The position numbers and the translations under genes are program-made. A stretch of DNA of 64,000 nucleotides from contig JAHDVF020000447.1 of NCBI GenBank assembly GCA_022606425.2, positions 31,001-95,000 of the forward strand, written 5' to 3'. Below, piece after piece: positions 40,370-50,999 of the stretch; the first letter of the stretch is position 1; each line of letters opens with the position of its first letter. The DNA comes from Lepidostoma basale (Eukaryota; Arthropoda; Insecta; Trichoptera; Lepidostomatidae). Under the pieces are notes generated by a model. The model did not search any database, had not been told where the DNA came from, and saw only the letters and a program-made list of their open reading frames with translations.

Positions 40370-40568
40370 AATTTTGATACAAAATTTCTTTATTATTATG
40401 TATTTAGTGTGTTTCCACTTGTGTTTATGTTCGACCGGTTTCGCCAGCTTGCTGCCGTCGTCTGACTGTCTGACGTCTAGACCAGACGATGGCAGCAAGC
40501 TGCCGAAACCGGTCGTACATAAACACAAGTGGAAGCACACTAAATACATAATAATAAAGAAATTTTGT
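40370..40568. repeat. P1b near-perfect palindrome with paired hammerhead-like motifs
   Basis: Arms of about 90 bp. The right arm has AGACGATGGCAGCAAGC, then TGCCGAAACCGGTCGTAC and ACAAGTGGAAGCACACTAAA; the left arm is its reverse with few changes. The centre is GACTGTCTGACGTCTAG. Both flanks end in AAATTTCTTTATTATTATG or its complement. Confidence 0.9.
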
Positions 40569-40824
40569 TGCTATACCCCATATAAATAAATAAAAAATAT
40601 TCCTGGAATCGATTACTGCCCAAAATGTGTTTTTGATTGATTCCAGACCCTAGCAGCTATATGGATTGGGAAAACCGAATAAGGCGAGGCCAACCTTACG
40701 GACCAAGAACTATAACATACTCGTATAATATTTAAATTCAGTAATAATTTAAACAAAATTACCATTTTTTAAACATTATATATGAATATGTAAGAGATAA
40801 TAAAAATTAAAACCCATTGTATTA
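40569..40824. other. AT-rich spacer
   Basis: No recognisable element. CATACTCGTATAAT near 40714 is one of the recurring CTCGTA words. Confidence 0.3.
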
Positions 40825-41070
40825 AATACGAACCTCCAAGAAAACCTGTAATACCAATAGTTAAATTCAGAAAAATGTTACATAAATATTTGAAGATTAT
40901 TTTTGTATAGAATCATGTTTACCACCCCTGATCTGTATGTATATAAAGGACTAAGTTTACAATAGTGTTACCAGTCTGTCGATGCCAGCGAGCCTGGCGA
41001 AACTGGTCGCTGTCTAAATAAAGACAAAAGTGGAAGTAGTTAAAAAACATCGTTTTATTTAATTATTATA
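40825..41070 (+). repeat. P1 repeat arm
   Basis: Nearly identical to the right arm of the 62-kb palindrome: AATACGAACCTCCAAGAA, then GTTACCAGTCTGTCGATGCC and GGCGAAACTGGTCGCTGTC. The ribozyme-like motif is at 40977-41012. Confidence 0.9.
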
Positions 41071-41522
41071 TAAAGAAATTTTGCATCAAAATTTCTTTGT
41101 TTTCACTATTGATCATGTAATCTTTCTAACTTCTTTATTGGTTATTTTGTCATACATTGTTTTTTTTCGGCATATCATAAATATATTTTTCTATAGGTCA
41201 AACTTGAACATTGCTGTCAATTTTTTCTAGTGGAAAATAAGAAATAATGCCTCCTAATATGTGTGGAGTGAGAATTGTATTAGATACAGAGCATTTGGTG
41301 TCATTGTGTGTGTGTAAATACGTACATTTACAGACAAAATATTATTATTCGGTACACAATACGTACTTTTAACAGTTCTATTCGTATATTAATATTTGTA
41401 ACAGGGCCAAGACGAAATAAAAAGCAAAATTTGTGTACAGTATAATTTCTAGATTTGGAGAAATGTAACATATATAATATGTATATTAAAATTCCTTCAC
41501 TAAGTTCATGACTTTTGTGATT
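41071..41522. other. AT-rich spacer
   Basis: No open frame or repeat match that I can support. Confidence 0.3.
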
Positions 41523-41800
41523 CAAGGATTAATTGTATCTCAATAGAGACGAAGATGCAAATTGGAAACAGAATATGGTGATCGAGGTGTTTACAGGACT
41601 TATGACCTGTCATTGGTTGGGTTAAGCACACGCTTTATGTAATACAACTTCCCCATTCCATCCTTCTTACCACCATGTTTGACAATTTTTTTGGAAGTTG
41701 TATACTCGTATACTCGTATGTTAATGTGTAACACCAAACTTCACATGTTAGTTTCAATCTACATACTAGCGCCATCTATGAAGATTGGATCTGGATTGGA
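41523..41800 (+). repeat. N-family repeat
   Basis: AAGGATTAATTGTATCTCAA to GCGCCATCTATGAAGATTGG. Contains TATACTCGTATACTCGTATG near 41700, where the other copies lack the CTCGTA units. Confidence 0.85.
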
Positions 41801-41804
41801 CTTT

Positions 41805-42035
41805 TGTGATTGGTTATGTCCTTGACTTTGTTTGTCCCTGACAATTATCTGCGACAAAGGCAACATAGATTATTTTACCTGCCACTGTGTAGAACCAATC
41901 TACCTAAGGTAATGCCCGTGGGCAGGGCAATAATCCTTCTAAACAGTATCTTTTCGGATGTGGACATCTTTCACGATAGTGAGGCTACCCTCAGAAAGCA
42001 TTTATCTCTTTTATAATGTATAAAAATGATATTTG
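41805..42035 (+). pseudogene. CR1-L LINE C-terminus
   Basis: Open through LTLFVPDNYLRQRQHRLFYL, then RTNLPKVMPVGRAIILLNSI and FHDSEATLRKHLSLL, stop. It is the natural C-terminus of CR1-L, with no upstream RT here. Confidence 0.8.
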
Positions 42036-42357
42036 CTTCTCTTGTTCTTCTTATTGTTTCTATTTACTTAATTTTTCTTAAATTTTTAATTATCTTGTGT
42101 TTTTTGTGTTCTTGTTTACTTTGTATATTGTATTTTGTCTTTTTTACATTTCACAATTGTATCTTTGTGTTTAAAATTGTTTTTTTAATTAATTTTTGTA
42201 TTCTATAGTCATAAGCGATTTAGTAATTATACTGTGATGTTGATGATTTAAAAAAATTGAATTAAATTCAATTGAATTCAATTGAATTAAATAGTGTGTC
42301 AGTGATACGATCGAAACCGGTGAAAAAATACTGATTTTATATATTGAGTGTTTCGGA
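42036..42357. other. T-rich spacer
   Basis: Possibly the 3' UTR of the preceding CR1-L copy. ACGATCGAAACCGGTG near 42308 resembles the end of a P1-type motif, without its hairpin. Confidence 0.3.
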
Positions 42358-42598
42358 AAGTTCCGTTCGTTTTAAAAAAAAAATCGCATTTGTTTGAAAG
42401 GTTAAAAAAAATCAATCAAAATATTTTACATCGTTAGTCACTACTTTTTCCATCTTTCTGGCAAAAGATGAATCCATTGTCGAAAAAACGCCTCGTTTTT
42501 TGAGGTAATCCAGGTATAGACCCAATTCTTGACATCTGCATATGAATGGAAGTGCTGCTCTTCTAAGGCATGCGTCATGGATCTGAACCAGGTAACGT
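42358..42598 (-). pseudogene. Mariner-like transposase C-terminus
   Basis: The minus strand, in two frames, gives LVQIHDACLRR, then DVKNW-like material, and ends DSSFARKMEKVVTNDVKYFD, stop. This matches the end of mariner transposases (RW-x-KVV-x-xDG-x-YF). GTTTCGGAAAGTTCCG at the left may be the terminal repeat. Confidence 0.65.
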
Positions 42599-42601
42599 AT
42601 G

Positions 42602-42706
42602 TCCCGTGTGGATGTGGGGCGGGCCTAGGGATTGTTTGAACGAAGCTGACGAAAGGGCACCGCTGCGTTCTGTAACAGCATCGAGTGGTGGGAATCCTCT
42701 ATGTCC
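42602..42706 (-). repeat. Short dispersed repeat R1
   Basis: Inverted, diverged copy of 1519-1625 (GGGCGGGCCTAGGGATTG, then CGAAGCTGACGAAAGGGCA). It interrupts the mariner-like sequence. Confidence 0.5.
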
Positions 42707-43078
42707 AAATCAAAGAAGCCTTCCGGTTTATTTGAATGATTCAAGCTATACTTTAGTTTGCATTGTCGCTTACAGGAACAATTACTCTTTGTAATCGTCA
42801 ATGTAACAAGCAAATACTTGAGCAGTTTTGACATATGACATGATTTGAGCACAATGGGAAGAGTGCAGACGCCTGACGTAATACGGCATTACGGTACATA
42901 TTTTCTTCGGCCAACCAACTCTAACGTATTTCTCGCCCAGATCACAATAACTCATTGTATTCACTAAATAATTCAATCGTTTGGTCATGTTTCTTTTTTA
43001 CCAAATAACACTAAAAATAAGTGCAAAGCGAGGAAGAAGCATATCGTAGGAGGGCGATTTTAAAAATATTATATATTA
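42707..43078 (-). other. Possible mariner N-terminal sequence or unrelated
   Basis: A 68-codon minus-strand frame MTKRLNYLVNTMSYCDLGEK is present. I do not recognise it with confidence. It may be the upstream part of the disrupted mariner. Confidence 0.25.
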
Positions 43079-43838
43079 ACAAATCGAATCAGTTTATTAA
43101 CTCAAAAGACATTACAAACAGAAAAATGTTTAAGGCATCTATTGAGTACAGGTAAAATATTATAAAAATACAACATAATACCGGGAACGCATTAGAGATG
43201 GTTCGACATTAGGAAGACAAAATACTTTCTAAAGTCAAGAGTATTTGTCCCCTGAACGTACCGTCACTAAGATGAAAGACGTCGATATCCAAAAAGACCG
43301 CGTTCAGCAGACTAATTGCTCTTCCCACCGGTGTCACTAGGGGCAGATTTGTTCTGGTGGCCGATAGGTAAAACAATCTGTGCTGTCACTGTCGGAGAAA
43401 TATATCAGGGACCAAAATACCAACACCCTCTAGCACGGCCGAGTTCTCAAAATATCCCCTGATTAATTTAAAGAAATGTGTAATGAGACGCCCATCTCTT
43501 CGAACCCGTAAAAATTGGTTCCAAGCATTCCTAAAAGAAATGCTGTGGGATAGAGCCACGGATACCTACCATACTCTCTCATGTGGAGATATTTTAGAAT
43601 TTTTTTCTGAACCCTCTCCAGCATAACGGAATATCTCGCCTCATGATTACTCCATATCACAGAACCACTTTCGAGTCTACTCCGAACCATCGCGTTGTAA
43701 AGGACTCTGAGCACATTGGGATCTCTGAAAACTCTTCCGGTCCGAATGATGAAGCCCGACATCCTCAGTGCAATGTCACAAATCCTCTCGATATGTGCAC
43801 GAAAACTCAGCCTTCTGATGATTCCTGTCAGAATCAAA
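43079..43838 (-). pseudogene. CR1-L LINE C-terminal third
   Basis: The minus strand is open for over 100 codons: FRAHIERICDIALRMSGFII, then VLRVLYNAMVRSRLESGSVI, MLERVQKKILKYLHMREYGR and YPTAFLLGMLGTNFYGFEEM. After a frameshift it goes on to the LxxxDLFVPDRF region and a 3' end near 43079. VLYNxxVRSRLExxSVxW is the CR1/Jockey-group RT end. Confidence 0.85.
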
Positions 43839-44165
43839 CATCTCTTAAGAGTAGCCGAAATGAGAACATTGCGGCCTATTGTGGGAAGAACCCTTAGATA
43901 TAGGATCCCGATGAAGAAATTCGCAAATCCTGCAAAATTAAAATCATAGTGAGATGGAGTAGGCAGAGAAGACGATTCTGGAGGGACCACATCGAGAGAA
44001 TGGATCCAGCAAGAATTCCTAATATCGTGATGCACGAGAATCCAGAGGGCCGTCGACCACCAGGAAGACCACCAAAGAGATGGATAGAAGGCTAGTCGTC
44101 ATCATCCCAGGAAAAAGGTTGATATCCTGCATAAGCAGATCGCAAGATCTACAATCAGAAGAAGA
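43830..44165 (+). pseudogene. LINE-E C-terminus
   Basis: LRVAEMRTLRPIVGRTLRYR, then RRFWRDHIERMDPARIPNIV and GRRPPGRPPKRW, with a GAAGAAGAAG tail. It abuts CR1-L tail to body in opposite orientation, and a minus-strand open frame spans the junction by chance. Confidence 0.8.
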
Positions 44166-44634
44166 AGATAATTCCTCTTATTCTCGGCGCTGTATCCCGA
44201 TGTAGGATTTGGCTTCGTTCACGACAGTTAACTCCACTGGCTGCTGTCCTTAGTGTCATCATTCTCTATTCTCCAGGTCTTCTTTCAGATTCCTTAAATA
44301 GTTAGTCCTTATGTTTTTGCCTATGTCGTTGTTGGGGAGTCCGTTTGCCTATTGGGGAGTCCGAGTTCCGAAGCAATTGTGATGGCGTTCGTAATCACGT
44401 GCTCTTCTACCATGCAGGGAGATGAGATGAATCAATTAGATGATCATTTATGATAACTCCGAAATTTTGATACACATTATATTATATAATACAAATTAAT
44501 ATAATGATATAATTTTTTTTACTTTATACAAATTGGATATAACAAACGTATAACGTTTACACAACTTATTTGGATATACTCGTATATTAGTTAAAAAATG
44601 TTTAAAATAAATCTTCTTTTTTTGCTCTCAACAG
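44166..44634. other. Unassigned region
   Basis: Mixed composition with a short internal repeat TTGGGGAGTCCGTTTGCC and TTGGGGAGTCCGAGTTCC (about 44333-44366). No family recognised. Confidence 0.3.
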
Positions 44635-44740
44635 TCTGATTTACCCAACGTAGCCAGAACATTATCCATTAGGCGCTGACTAGGCCTTCCTAGAGGTACT
44701 CCGGTTGATATAGACGCGTATAGACTTTTGATTGATCTAA
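44635..44740 (-). mobile_element. LINE-M fragment
   Basis: The minus strand reads GVPLGRPSQRLMDNVLATLG, then KSDC and a stop. It corresponds to 36800-36880. Confidence 0.6.
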
Positions 44741-44754
44741 CATATCTTCTTCTC

Positions 44755-45225
44755 TTCTTTTTGTCCTTTCACACCTCCGTGGTGCATAGGGCCTCAACGA
44801 ACCTTCTCCACCCGACTCTATCGCATGCCAGATGCCTAACATTATCCCAAGTGAGGCCTGCCGCCTTAATCTCGTCCTGCAGGGTTCTTCTCCAGGTGGC
44901 TCTAGGTCCGCCTCGCTTTCTCTTTCCTCCCATAAGGGACCAATCTAGTGCACCCTGAGCGATGCAGGCTGGGTTCCGTCTCAGAGTGTGATCGATCCAC
45001 TGCCATTTGCGTCTAGCGGCCTGTTCTCTAATTGGCTTTTCGCCTGCCATAGTCCAGAGAGCGGCATTTGACACTGTTTGGGGCCAATAGATTTTGAATA
45101 TTGAGCGAAGGCACCTATTTATAAACACCTGGAGTTTACCAAAAACGTCCGCGGTAAACTTCCAAGTCTCACATTCGTACAGCAGAACGCTTTTAACGCT
45201 ACTGCTAAATATTGGATCCAACATA
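44755..45225 (-). pseudogene. LINE-H reverse transcriptase C-terminus
   Basis: 151 uninterrupted codons: VFINRCLRSIFKIYWPQTVS, then EQAARRKWQWIDHTLRRNPA, GGPRATWRRTLQDEIKAAGL and TWDNVRHLACDRVGWRRFVE, ending LCTTEV. INxCLRxIxxIxWP and WxWIGHTLR are well-known motifs of this LINE group. It is one of the best-preserved coding remnants, but palm and endonuclease are missing. Confidence 0.9.
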
Positions 45226-45589
45226 TATATTAATAGTTAAAACAAAATTATGTACTTAAAAAGATTTGGTACAGTTTTGTTAGACAACTTATAATATATT
45301 TATGTCACAGAGACAGGTAAACATAGTGGCGTACATAAACTTACATAAGAGAAATATACATTGTTAGAAATAGTACAATGAATCAGGAAATGATCACAAT
45401 ACATATGAGGTATCCAAGAACAATATAATATACTTTTTTATACATTATGTTCCACAATGTACATTTTTTGTTTGATTGTGACGTGAATGTTTTCTTATGT
45501 ATAAATGTTTGAATGAATAAGGGTATATAGTTTTACTTATTTGCATGGCTTAATTTTGATGAAATTTAAAGTTAAAACTAGAATAATTT
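45226..45589. other. AT-rich spacer
   Basis: Nothing supported. Confidence 0.3.
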
Positions 45590-46292
45590 TAAGAATAAAT
45601 TGTATCTCAATAGAGACGAAGATGTAAATTGTTTTCTGGGAACAGAACATGGTGGTCGAGGCGCTTACAGGACTTGACCAGTCATTGGTTGGGTTAAACG
45701 ATCGCTTTATGTTAACAACCCCCATTCCACCCTTCTTACGACCACCACGTCCGACAAATTTTTGGAAGATGTATATATGCTACAATGTTGAGAAACACTT
45801 CACATTTTTATGTTCAATCTACACTAGCTCCATCTATTAAGATTACTTCGACCACCATATTCTGTTCCCAGAAAACAATTTACATCTTCGTCTCTATTGA
45901 GATACAATCAATCCATAAAAATGATTAACCCGCAATGGGTAAAATCCAATGTTTGTCTACAAGTATGATATGATGGCGTGGTGATGGCCATGCTACGCTG
46001 GAGGATTGATCTGATCCTAAGTACCTATCCACACCTCCTCGACTTTGGTCTCCCCTGGAAACAATGCGAAATGTTAGAGATCGAGTGTGAATAACCTCGG
46101 TGGATAATATTGATGCATAGGCTAACGTGGAAGGACACCTCGCCAACCCGTCTGGCAAGCGTGGCGTTGTAATGCCAACCACTTCCCTTATGACATGTCA
46201 TACATGGAGAAGTATGGGGGAGGTCTATGTCCAGCAGTGGACGACAACGGCTGTTAAAGAAGAAAGAAGATTTGTATACATTCAAAATGTAG
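45590..46292. repeat. N-family inverted repeat split by an RTE-like insertion
   Basis: A plus copy starts near 45595 (AAATTGTATCTCAATAGAG). A minus copy covers 45920-45847. The adjoining block CCCGCAATGGGTAAAATCC is cut at 45965 and resumes at 46265 with GATTTGTATACATTCAAAAT. Confidence 0.8.
45966..46264 (+). mobile_element. RTE-like 3' end inserted in N
   Basis: Ends GGAGGTCTATGTCCAGCAG, then TGGACGACAACGGCTGTTAA and AGAAGAAAGAAG, the EVYVQQW-type end of an RTE C-terminus. The upstream coding is degraded. Confidence 0.65.
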
Positions 46293-46765
46293 AATAATTT
46301 TACTTTTCTTTTACTGCTTTATTAAGGACTGTGTCCTATTGATTTTAGCCTGTGAGCCTATTCCTGGGATGTAGATGTCCTACCCAGATGTAATTGGCAA
46401 ATATACACAAATTCAAAACCAAAACCACTTTAAAAATACGCAATAATTCAATCTCACGATATTCTTATAATTGTAAAGATGCTAACACAGCGTACTAACA
46501 TAAAATGATTTCCTACATAAAACAAAATCATTTTCCCATAGTAATTTCAAAAGTGATAAAGTATTTTATTACCTACAAAACAGTACATTATCCACGATCC
46601 AGGGTAGGCGTCAGGATATTATTTAAAGTTTTTTTTGACTCGATTAAAAATAATCTAATATCTTTATCTGATTTGTATTAATATTGATAATTTTTTTTAC
46701 AACATATTCGATTTGAATATACGATAGTAGAAGAGCGGTCCACTTTTCACATTGTTCCGGGTAAG
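46293..46765. other. AT-rich spacer
   Basis: Nothing supported. Confidence 0.3.
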
Positions 46766-46990
46766 GTTTTCCATGGTTTCCTTAACTGTAAGTGGTAAAT
46801 GCATTGACTGCCACCCCGAAGGTTCCGGGTTCGATTCCCGGCGAGGGCAGTGTGATTGTCACACTGTCTTTGGTCTGGTGTAGAATTTACGTGACAATAA
46901 AATAGCGATAGATTAGCTACCTATCATATGTCACGAGAATCACTATAAGAGCTATAATACCCTTTATATCGATTTGACTCATGCCGTCAT
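46766..46990 (+). mobile_element. SINE2, best copy
   Basis: The tRNA-like head includes GTAAGTGGTAAATGCATTGA (box A region) and a canonical box B GGTTCGATTCC at about 46827, within GGTTCCGGGTTCGATTCCC. The body runs TGTGATTGTCACACTGTC, then GTCTGGTGTAGAATTTACG and TCTCACGAG-like TGTCACGAGAATCACT. The head cannot fold into a full tRNA cloverleaf. Confidence 0.9.
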
Positions 46991-47139
46991 GATGCAGAGA
47001 GCGATCCAACAAAATAATAATAATAATAATATAAATATAACCCTTGGACCGCAGAACTTGACTGATTTAGTTAAAGGTAAAATTCAGAGATATAACTTGC
47101 AAGGCTTATATTACAGAAATTAATAAGGGAAAAAAAACT

Positions 47140-47420
47140 TTTTACCTTCATCGTCTGCCTGTCTTCATCCACTGGTAGACGTAAGCATCTTTACCTCCAC
47201 GCAATCCCTGTCGGTCTTTCGCTAGTGTTTTCCAGGCCTTCCTGCCGTCCACACAATATCAACAGTTGATCTCTCCATCTGGTTGGGTTTCTCCTGAACC
47301 TTCTCCGACCCAACATTGGCCTCCATTTAGTAACTTACTGACTTCATCATCCATCAACCCATCGGCTCGCATGTCCAGGCAATTGACATTTCATTTTCAG
47401 GATGCGTATCCCTAAACCCA
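47140..47420 (-). mobile_element. RTE-D 3' fragment
   Basis: CATCCACTGGTAGACGTAAG, then CTTCCTGCCGTCCACACAAT and CCATTTAGTAACTTACTGAC. Reverse of the RTE-D end, diverged. Confidence 0.75.
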
Positions 47421-47439
47421 AAAAAGTCCCGTATAACAC

Positions 47440-47790
47440 AACATCTCAAAGAACTTCACTGGCTTAAAAGTCCAGAAAGAATCCAGTATAAACTCTGCTG
47501 AAAAGTTTTCAAAGCGCTACATGGAATGGCACCAAGTTATATATCTGAACTCTGTATAACGGACAGCCTAAATACAAGGAAATCCACACTTCGCTCGGCG
47601 AACTCCTCGGCAATAGGAATATTAGTTGAGCCAGAGCGTTGCTCCAGCACAAATTTCGGGGATCGAGCGTTCGCGGTAGCCGGTCCATCAGCATGGAACA
47701 ATCTCCCTTCACACCTCAGGTGCATAAATGATCCGACAGATTTCAGATCTAAACTGTAAACCCATCTTTTTCATATTTCATTCACAAATT
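47440..47790 (+). pseudogene. LINE C-terminus, L2/CR1-group type
   Basis: A 77-codon frame MAPSYISELCITDSLNTRKS, then LRSANSSAIGI and STNFGDRAFAVAGPSAWNNL, PSHLRCINDPTDFRSKL. GDRAFAVAGPxxWNxLP is the signature C-terminus of L2/CR1-group LINEs. The upstream LHWL-like part is frameshifted. Confidence 0.85.
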
Positions 47791-48374
47791 AAACATTTGT
47801 TCAACTATACTTTTTAACCGATCGCGAAAATCAGATGCAGTGTTCTCAGTTAGATTTTTAGATTTAAAACACGTATTAATGCGCCCTTGAGGTGATTACA
47901 TCTCAAAAACGGCCCTTTAAAAGTTAGCATATTATTATTATTATTGTTATTATATCGCTGGACATGGTGGGTCTTCTTATTGAAAAAAAAACGTCACGAT
48001 AGTTAGTTGTCTTTGCATCATGGCTTATAAAGATATCTCATTAAATAAACTATCTCAAACATTAGTCCGTATGGATCGAGGAATATTAATTTATAATAGT
48101 TATCGCCCTTCCCTGATCCGTCCCTGCCAATATTACCAGGACCGTCCACGTATTGACTACAAATAGTGAAGTTGGGCGCGTTATGCGGTCATTACACTAC
48201 TCAAAGTTTAGTCGACAATTAAAAATTCTCCATACTTAATTGCGAACTAAAATTAATTAAACCCAAATTTATCTTGCTAGTGTAGCGCAAACACACAATG
48301 ATTCCGAATAAATTAATATCTTAATAGGGTGACCAAAATTCCATAAAATAACATTTTCATAAGAATAACTTTCT
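47791..48374. other. Spacer with a single-copy island
   Basis: 48040-48330 (TCGCCCTTCCCTGATCCGTC, CCAGGACCGTCCACGTATTG) is less AT-rich and has no match in the window. No gene seen. Confidence 0.3.
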
Positions 48375-48935
48375 CCCATGAGAAGACTGGAGAACCCAGA
48401 AGAATTGGACTTGGTTGGGCAGCCTTCGGAAAGCTCAGTCATATAATGAGAAACAAGGATATCCTCATTAATTTAAAAAGGAAAACCTACGAAGCATGCA
48501 TCTTGCCTGTGATGAAATATGGTTTGGAAACAATGTCCCTGACCATAAATACTGTCCACGAATTGAAATGCGCGCAACGATCCATGGAGCGGCAAATGTT
48601 GGGCATTAGTCTGAGTGATAGAATTACAAATACAAAAATCGGACGCCGAACAAAAGTCGCCGATATCATGGTTCGGATCGCAAAATTGAAATGGCAATGG
48701 GCAGGACACGTAGCCAGACAGCCAAGTTCAAGATGGACTCCCAAAGACTTAAAGTGGAGACCATAGGAAAACAAAAGGGGTGTTGGTCGGCCACAGAAGA
48801 GATGGGCCGACGATATTGTTGTGGTCGCCGGAAAAAAATGGATTGAACCGGCACAGGATAGAGTAAAATGGAGACAGATGGAAGAGGCCTACATCCAGCA
48901 GTGGAGGGAAGGCTAGGAAGAAGAAGAAGATGAAA
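48375..48935 (+). pseudogene. RTE-C reverse transcriptase C-terminus, best copy
   Basis: RRIGLGWAAFGKLSHIMRNK, then LPVMKYGLETMSL, RSMERQMLGISLSDRITNTK and KLKWQWAGHVARQPSSRWTP. One stop follows (after KWRP), then GVGRPQKRWADDIVVVAGKK and EAYIQQWREG with a GAAGAAGAAGATG tail. About 180 codons with a single stop: the youngest-looking RTE-C end here. Confidence 0.9.
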
Positions 48936-48949
48936 ATGGAGGTAGGGTA

Positions 48950-49380
48950 TGGAACTGGCAAAAGAAGGATGAAAATAAAATAAATGCAGTAGAAATGACA
49001 TCTCTTAGACGAAAGTGTTGAAAATCTGTGTATGATAGAGTGTCGATTGAAAATATAAAAAGTGAATTCGGTGCGAATGAAAGTGTTATGAACAAAATAA
49101 CTACAGGATCATTAACATGTTTTTTTACACATTGAAACAATGAATAAATAAAGTATGGCATAAAAAGTATATGTTAACGATGTAAACGGAACTAGAAATA
49201 AAACAAGGCCGAGGAAAACTTGTCACGATCAAATAAATCAAAAATTAAATTTTGGCCACGTGAGGAGTAGGAGAAATCGACGTGCGTGCATGACACGATG
49301 TATGAATGTTGAGGAAGCGGGAGAAATATGTCAGGAAAGGAAAGTGTGGCGGTCAGTAATAAAAAAAGTTAATTAGTTAG
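48950..49380 (+). mobile_element. RTE-A C-terminus, 3' end degraded
   Basis: GGTATGGAACTGGCAAAAG through AATGCAGTAGAAATGACATC to AGTGTGGCGGTCAG, where the usual YPSGET codons are missing before a short TTAGTTAGTTT. Confidence 0.8.
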
Positions 49381-50234
49381 TTTAACATTTTTACATCTGA
49401 GGATAGAGGCCACTTCTTAAACATGTTTTGAAATAATTTTGTTTCTAAACATATTTAATAAAAAAAGTAGATATTAACAGTGTTACGAATTTAATGGTAC
49501 AATACCATAATATGTTAAACACAAATCCCACATGTGGTAATTTAATGGTCACCCTACACAAATAGACCAATTTGTGTGTTTTTTTTTAAGTATTCACCAA
49601 ATAATATGTTAGGTAACGTGATTTTGGGCCAAGAAACTTGTTTGAACAATGTTCATTGTTCCTCTTCTTCTTCTTACATAAACCATCAATTAGTGCGCGG
49701 GCGATTGCGGCCTTTGTCTATGGCCGCGGGTGGTAGGAACTTAATTCCATAGATTATTTCTATCCGGCCGATTATTATTGCTTTTTGTGAGCGCTTGCAT
49801 ATTTCCAAATTTTGGGTAAATGAACGCTAATATGCTAATATGTCTAACCGGTTTAATTAGTTGCCATAATAGACTGTTGATGTTGGTATACAAATATATT
49901 TTTTATAAAAATTCGCACGTTGTTGAACCTGGGTCGTTGTAAGAGGATATTCACATAACTAGTTCATAAGACTCTACAATCGATTCTCAACCAAACCTTA
50001 TTGTATGATAATAGAATTTTTAATTATTTTTTAAGTGAATGGAGCTTTAAAAATAGTTATTGGAAACCATAATTTATCAACTTTTTTCTTCTGATTTTGA
50101 AAATTTGGTTTGGTTCATGTGGTGCTCCCCTAAATTTGGAGATATTTCGCGTATAAGTGAATTGTTTTGGTCAATTTAACTGATACGTAATACGTTTGTA
50201 CTGTTTTTCTGTTAAAATTATATTAGTTTTATCG
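49381..50234. other. Unassigned AT-rich region
   Basis: A CTTCTTCTTCTT run near 49662 may be a decayed minus-strand GAA tail. Otherwise nothing supported. Confidence 0.3.
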
Positions 50235-50995
50235 TTTTTATAAAGAATTTTGACAGGTGTAAAAATAAATTTTTCATTTGTTCCAATGACAATTTGAATA
50301 ATTTCTTCAATATTATTTTTTTTTTTTAAAAAAGACTGACATCAAAGATTTAAATCAATGATATTAGAATTTATTTTACAATCTTCAATATGAGCAGAAA
50401 ATAGCTCATTATTATGAAGAAGGAATCTGGTCGTGTCCAGGCTCGAACCCAAGTCCCCTAGATTAAGAGTCAAGCGTTCTATCCCCTAGACCACCACCCG
50501 ATTGATTTAAAGTTCTTGCTGGTTAAGTGCCTAATTACAGCTAATTTAAAATACGTGTAACACAAATTAAATAAACACAAAAGTCCTGATCGTCAATGTC
50601 AACACGTGCAACATCGAAAAAAACATTATGTGTTATTACATTATGTGCTAAATTAAAAAAACGGTGGATTCGTGGAACATAAATTAAATTGACAATATGT
50701 GCACCATCTAAAAAGAACATTTTGTGTTAAATTATTATATTTTTATTTTGTTATTTCATTTTATATCATTGTATTTTATATTATGTGTTTTAGATTTATT
50801 TTGTGGGTGTTGGACAATCGAAGTGTGCGCGAGAGATGCCTATTGGTGGCGATGAGGTTCGCAACCCATCACACCGCGTCTCCCGCGGAGCGAAAAGAGA
50901 AGGATGGAGTGCCGTATCAGTAAAAGTGTGACAGTCCATTCTTTCTGCCTACCCTTTCGGGGAGACGGCGTGATGGTTAGTTAGTTAGTTAATTA
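50235..50995 (+). mobile_element. S element, long copy
   Basis: From GACAGGTGTAAAAATAAAT to the RTE-A-type end GGCGTGATGGTTAGTTAG. Internally, AACATAAATTAAAT/AACACAAATTAAAT phrases recur about 115 bp apart. The last 60 bp are the RTE-A 3' end, the usual sign of a SINE or deletion derivative mobilised by that LINE. An opposite copy at 54408-54985 defines the shared limits. Confidence 0.8.
50325..50505 (-). mobile_element. SINE1 inserted in S
   Basis: Reverse: GGGTGGTGGTCTAGGGGATA (box A), TTGGGTTCGAGCCTGGACAC (box B, intact GGTTCGAGCC). The S copy at 54408-54985 lacks it, giving a clean empty site. Confidence 0.92.
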
Positions 50996-50999
50996 TAAT

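Noticed and set aside
43463..44035. A 190-codon minus-strand frame
   Set aside because: It spans the junction of two unrelated LINE fragments (CR1-L and the reverse of LINE-E), so it is a chance fusion.
46800..46860. A genuine tRNA gene
   Set aside because: Box B is intact but the acceptor and anticodon arms do not fold, and the downstream body is shared with other copies, so it is a SINE head.
50400..50505. A tRNA gene on the minus strand
   Set aside because: Boxes A and B are present, but the same 180-bp unit is dispersed at several loci (SINE1).
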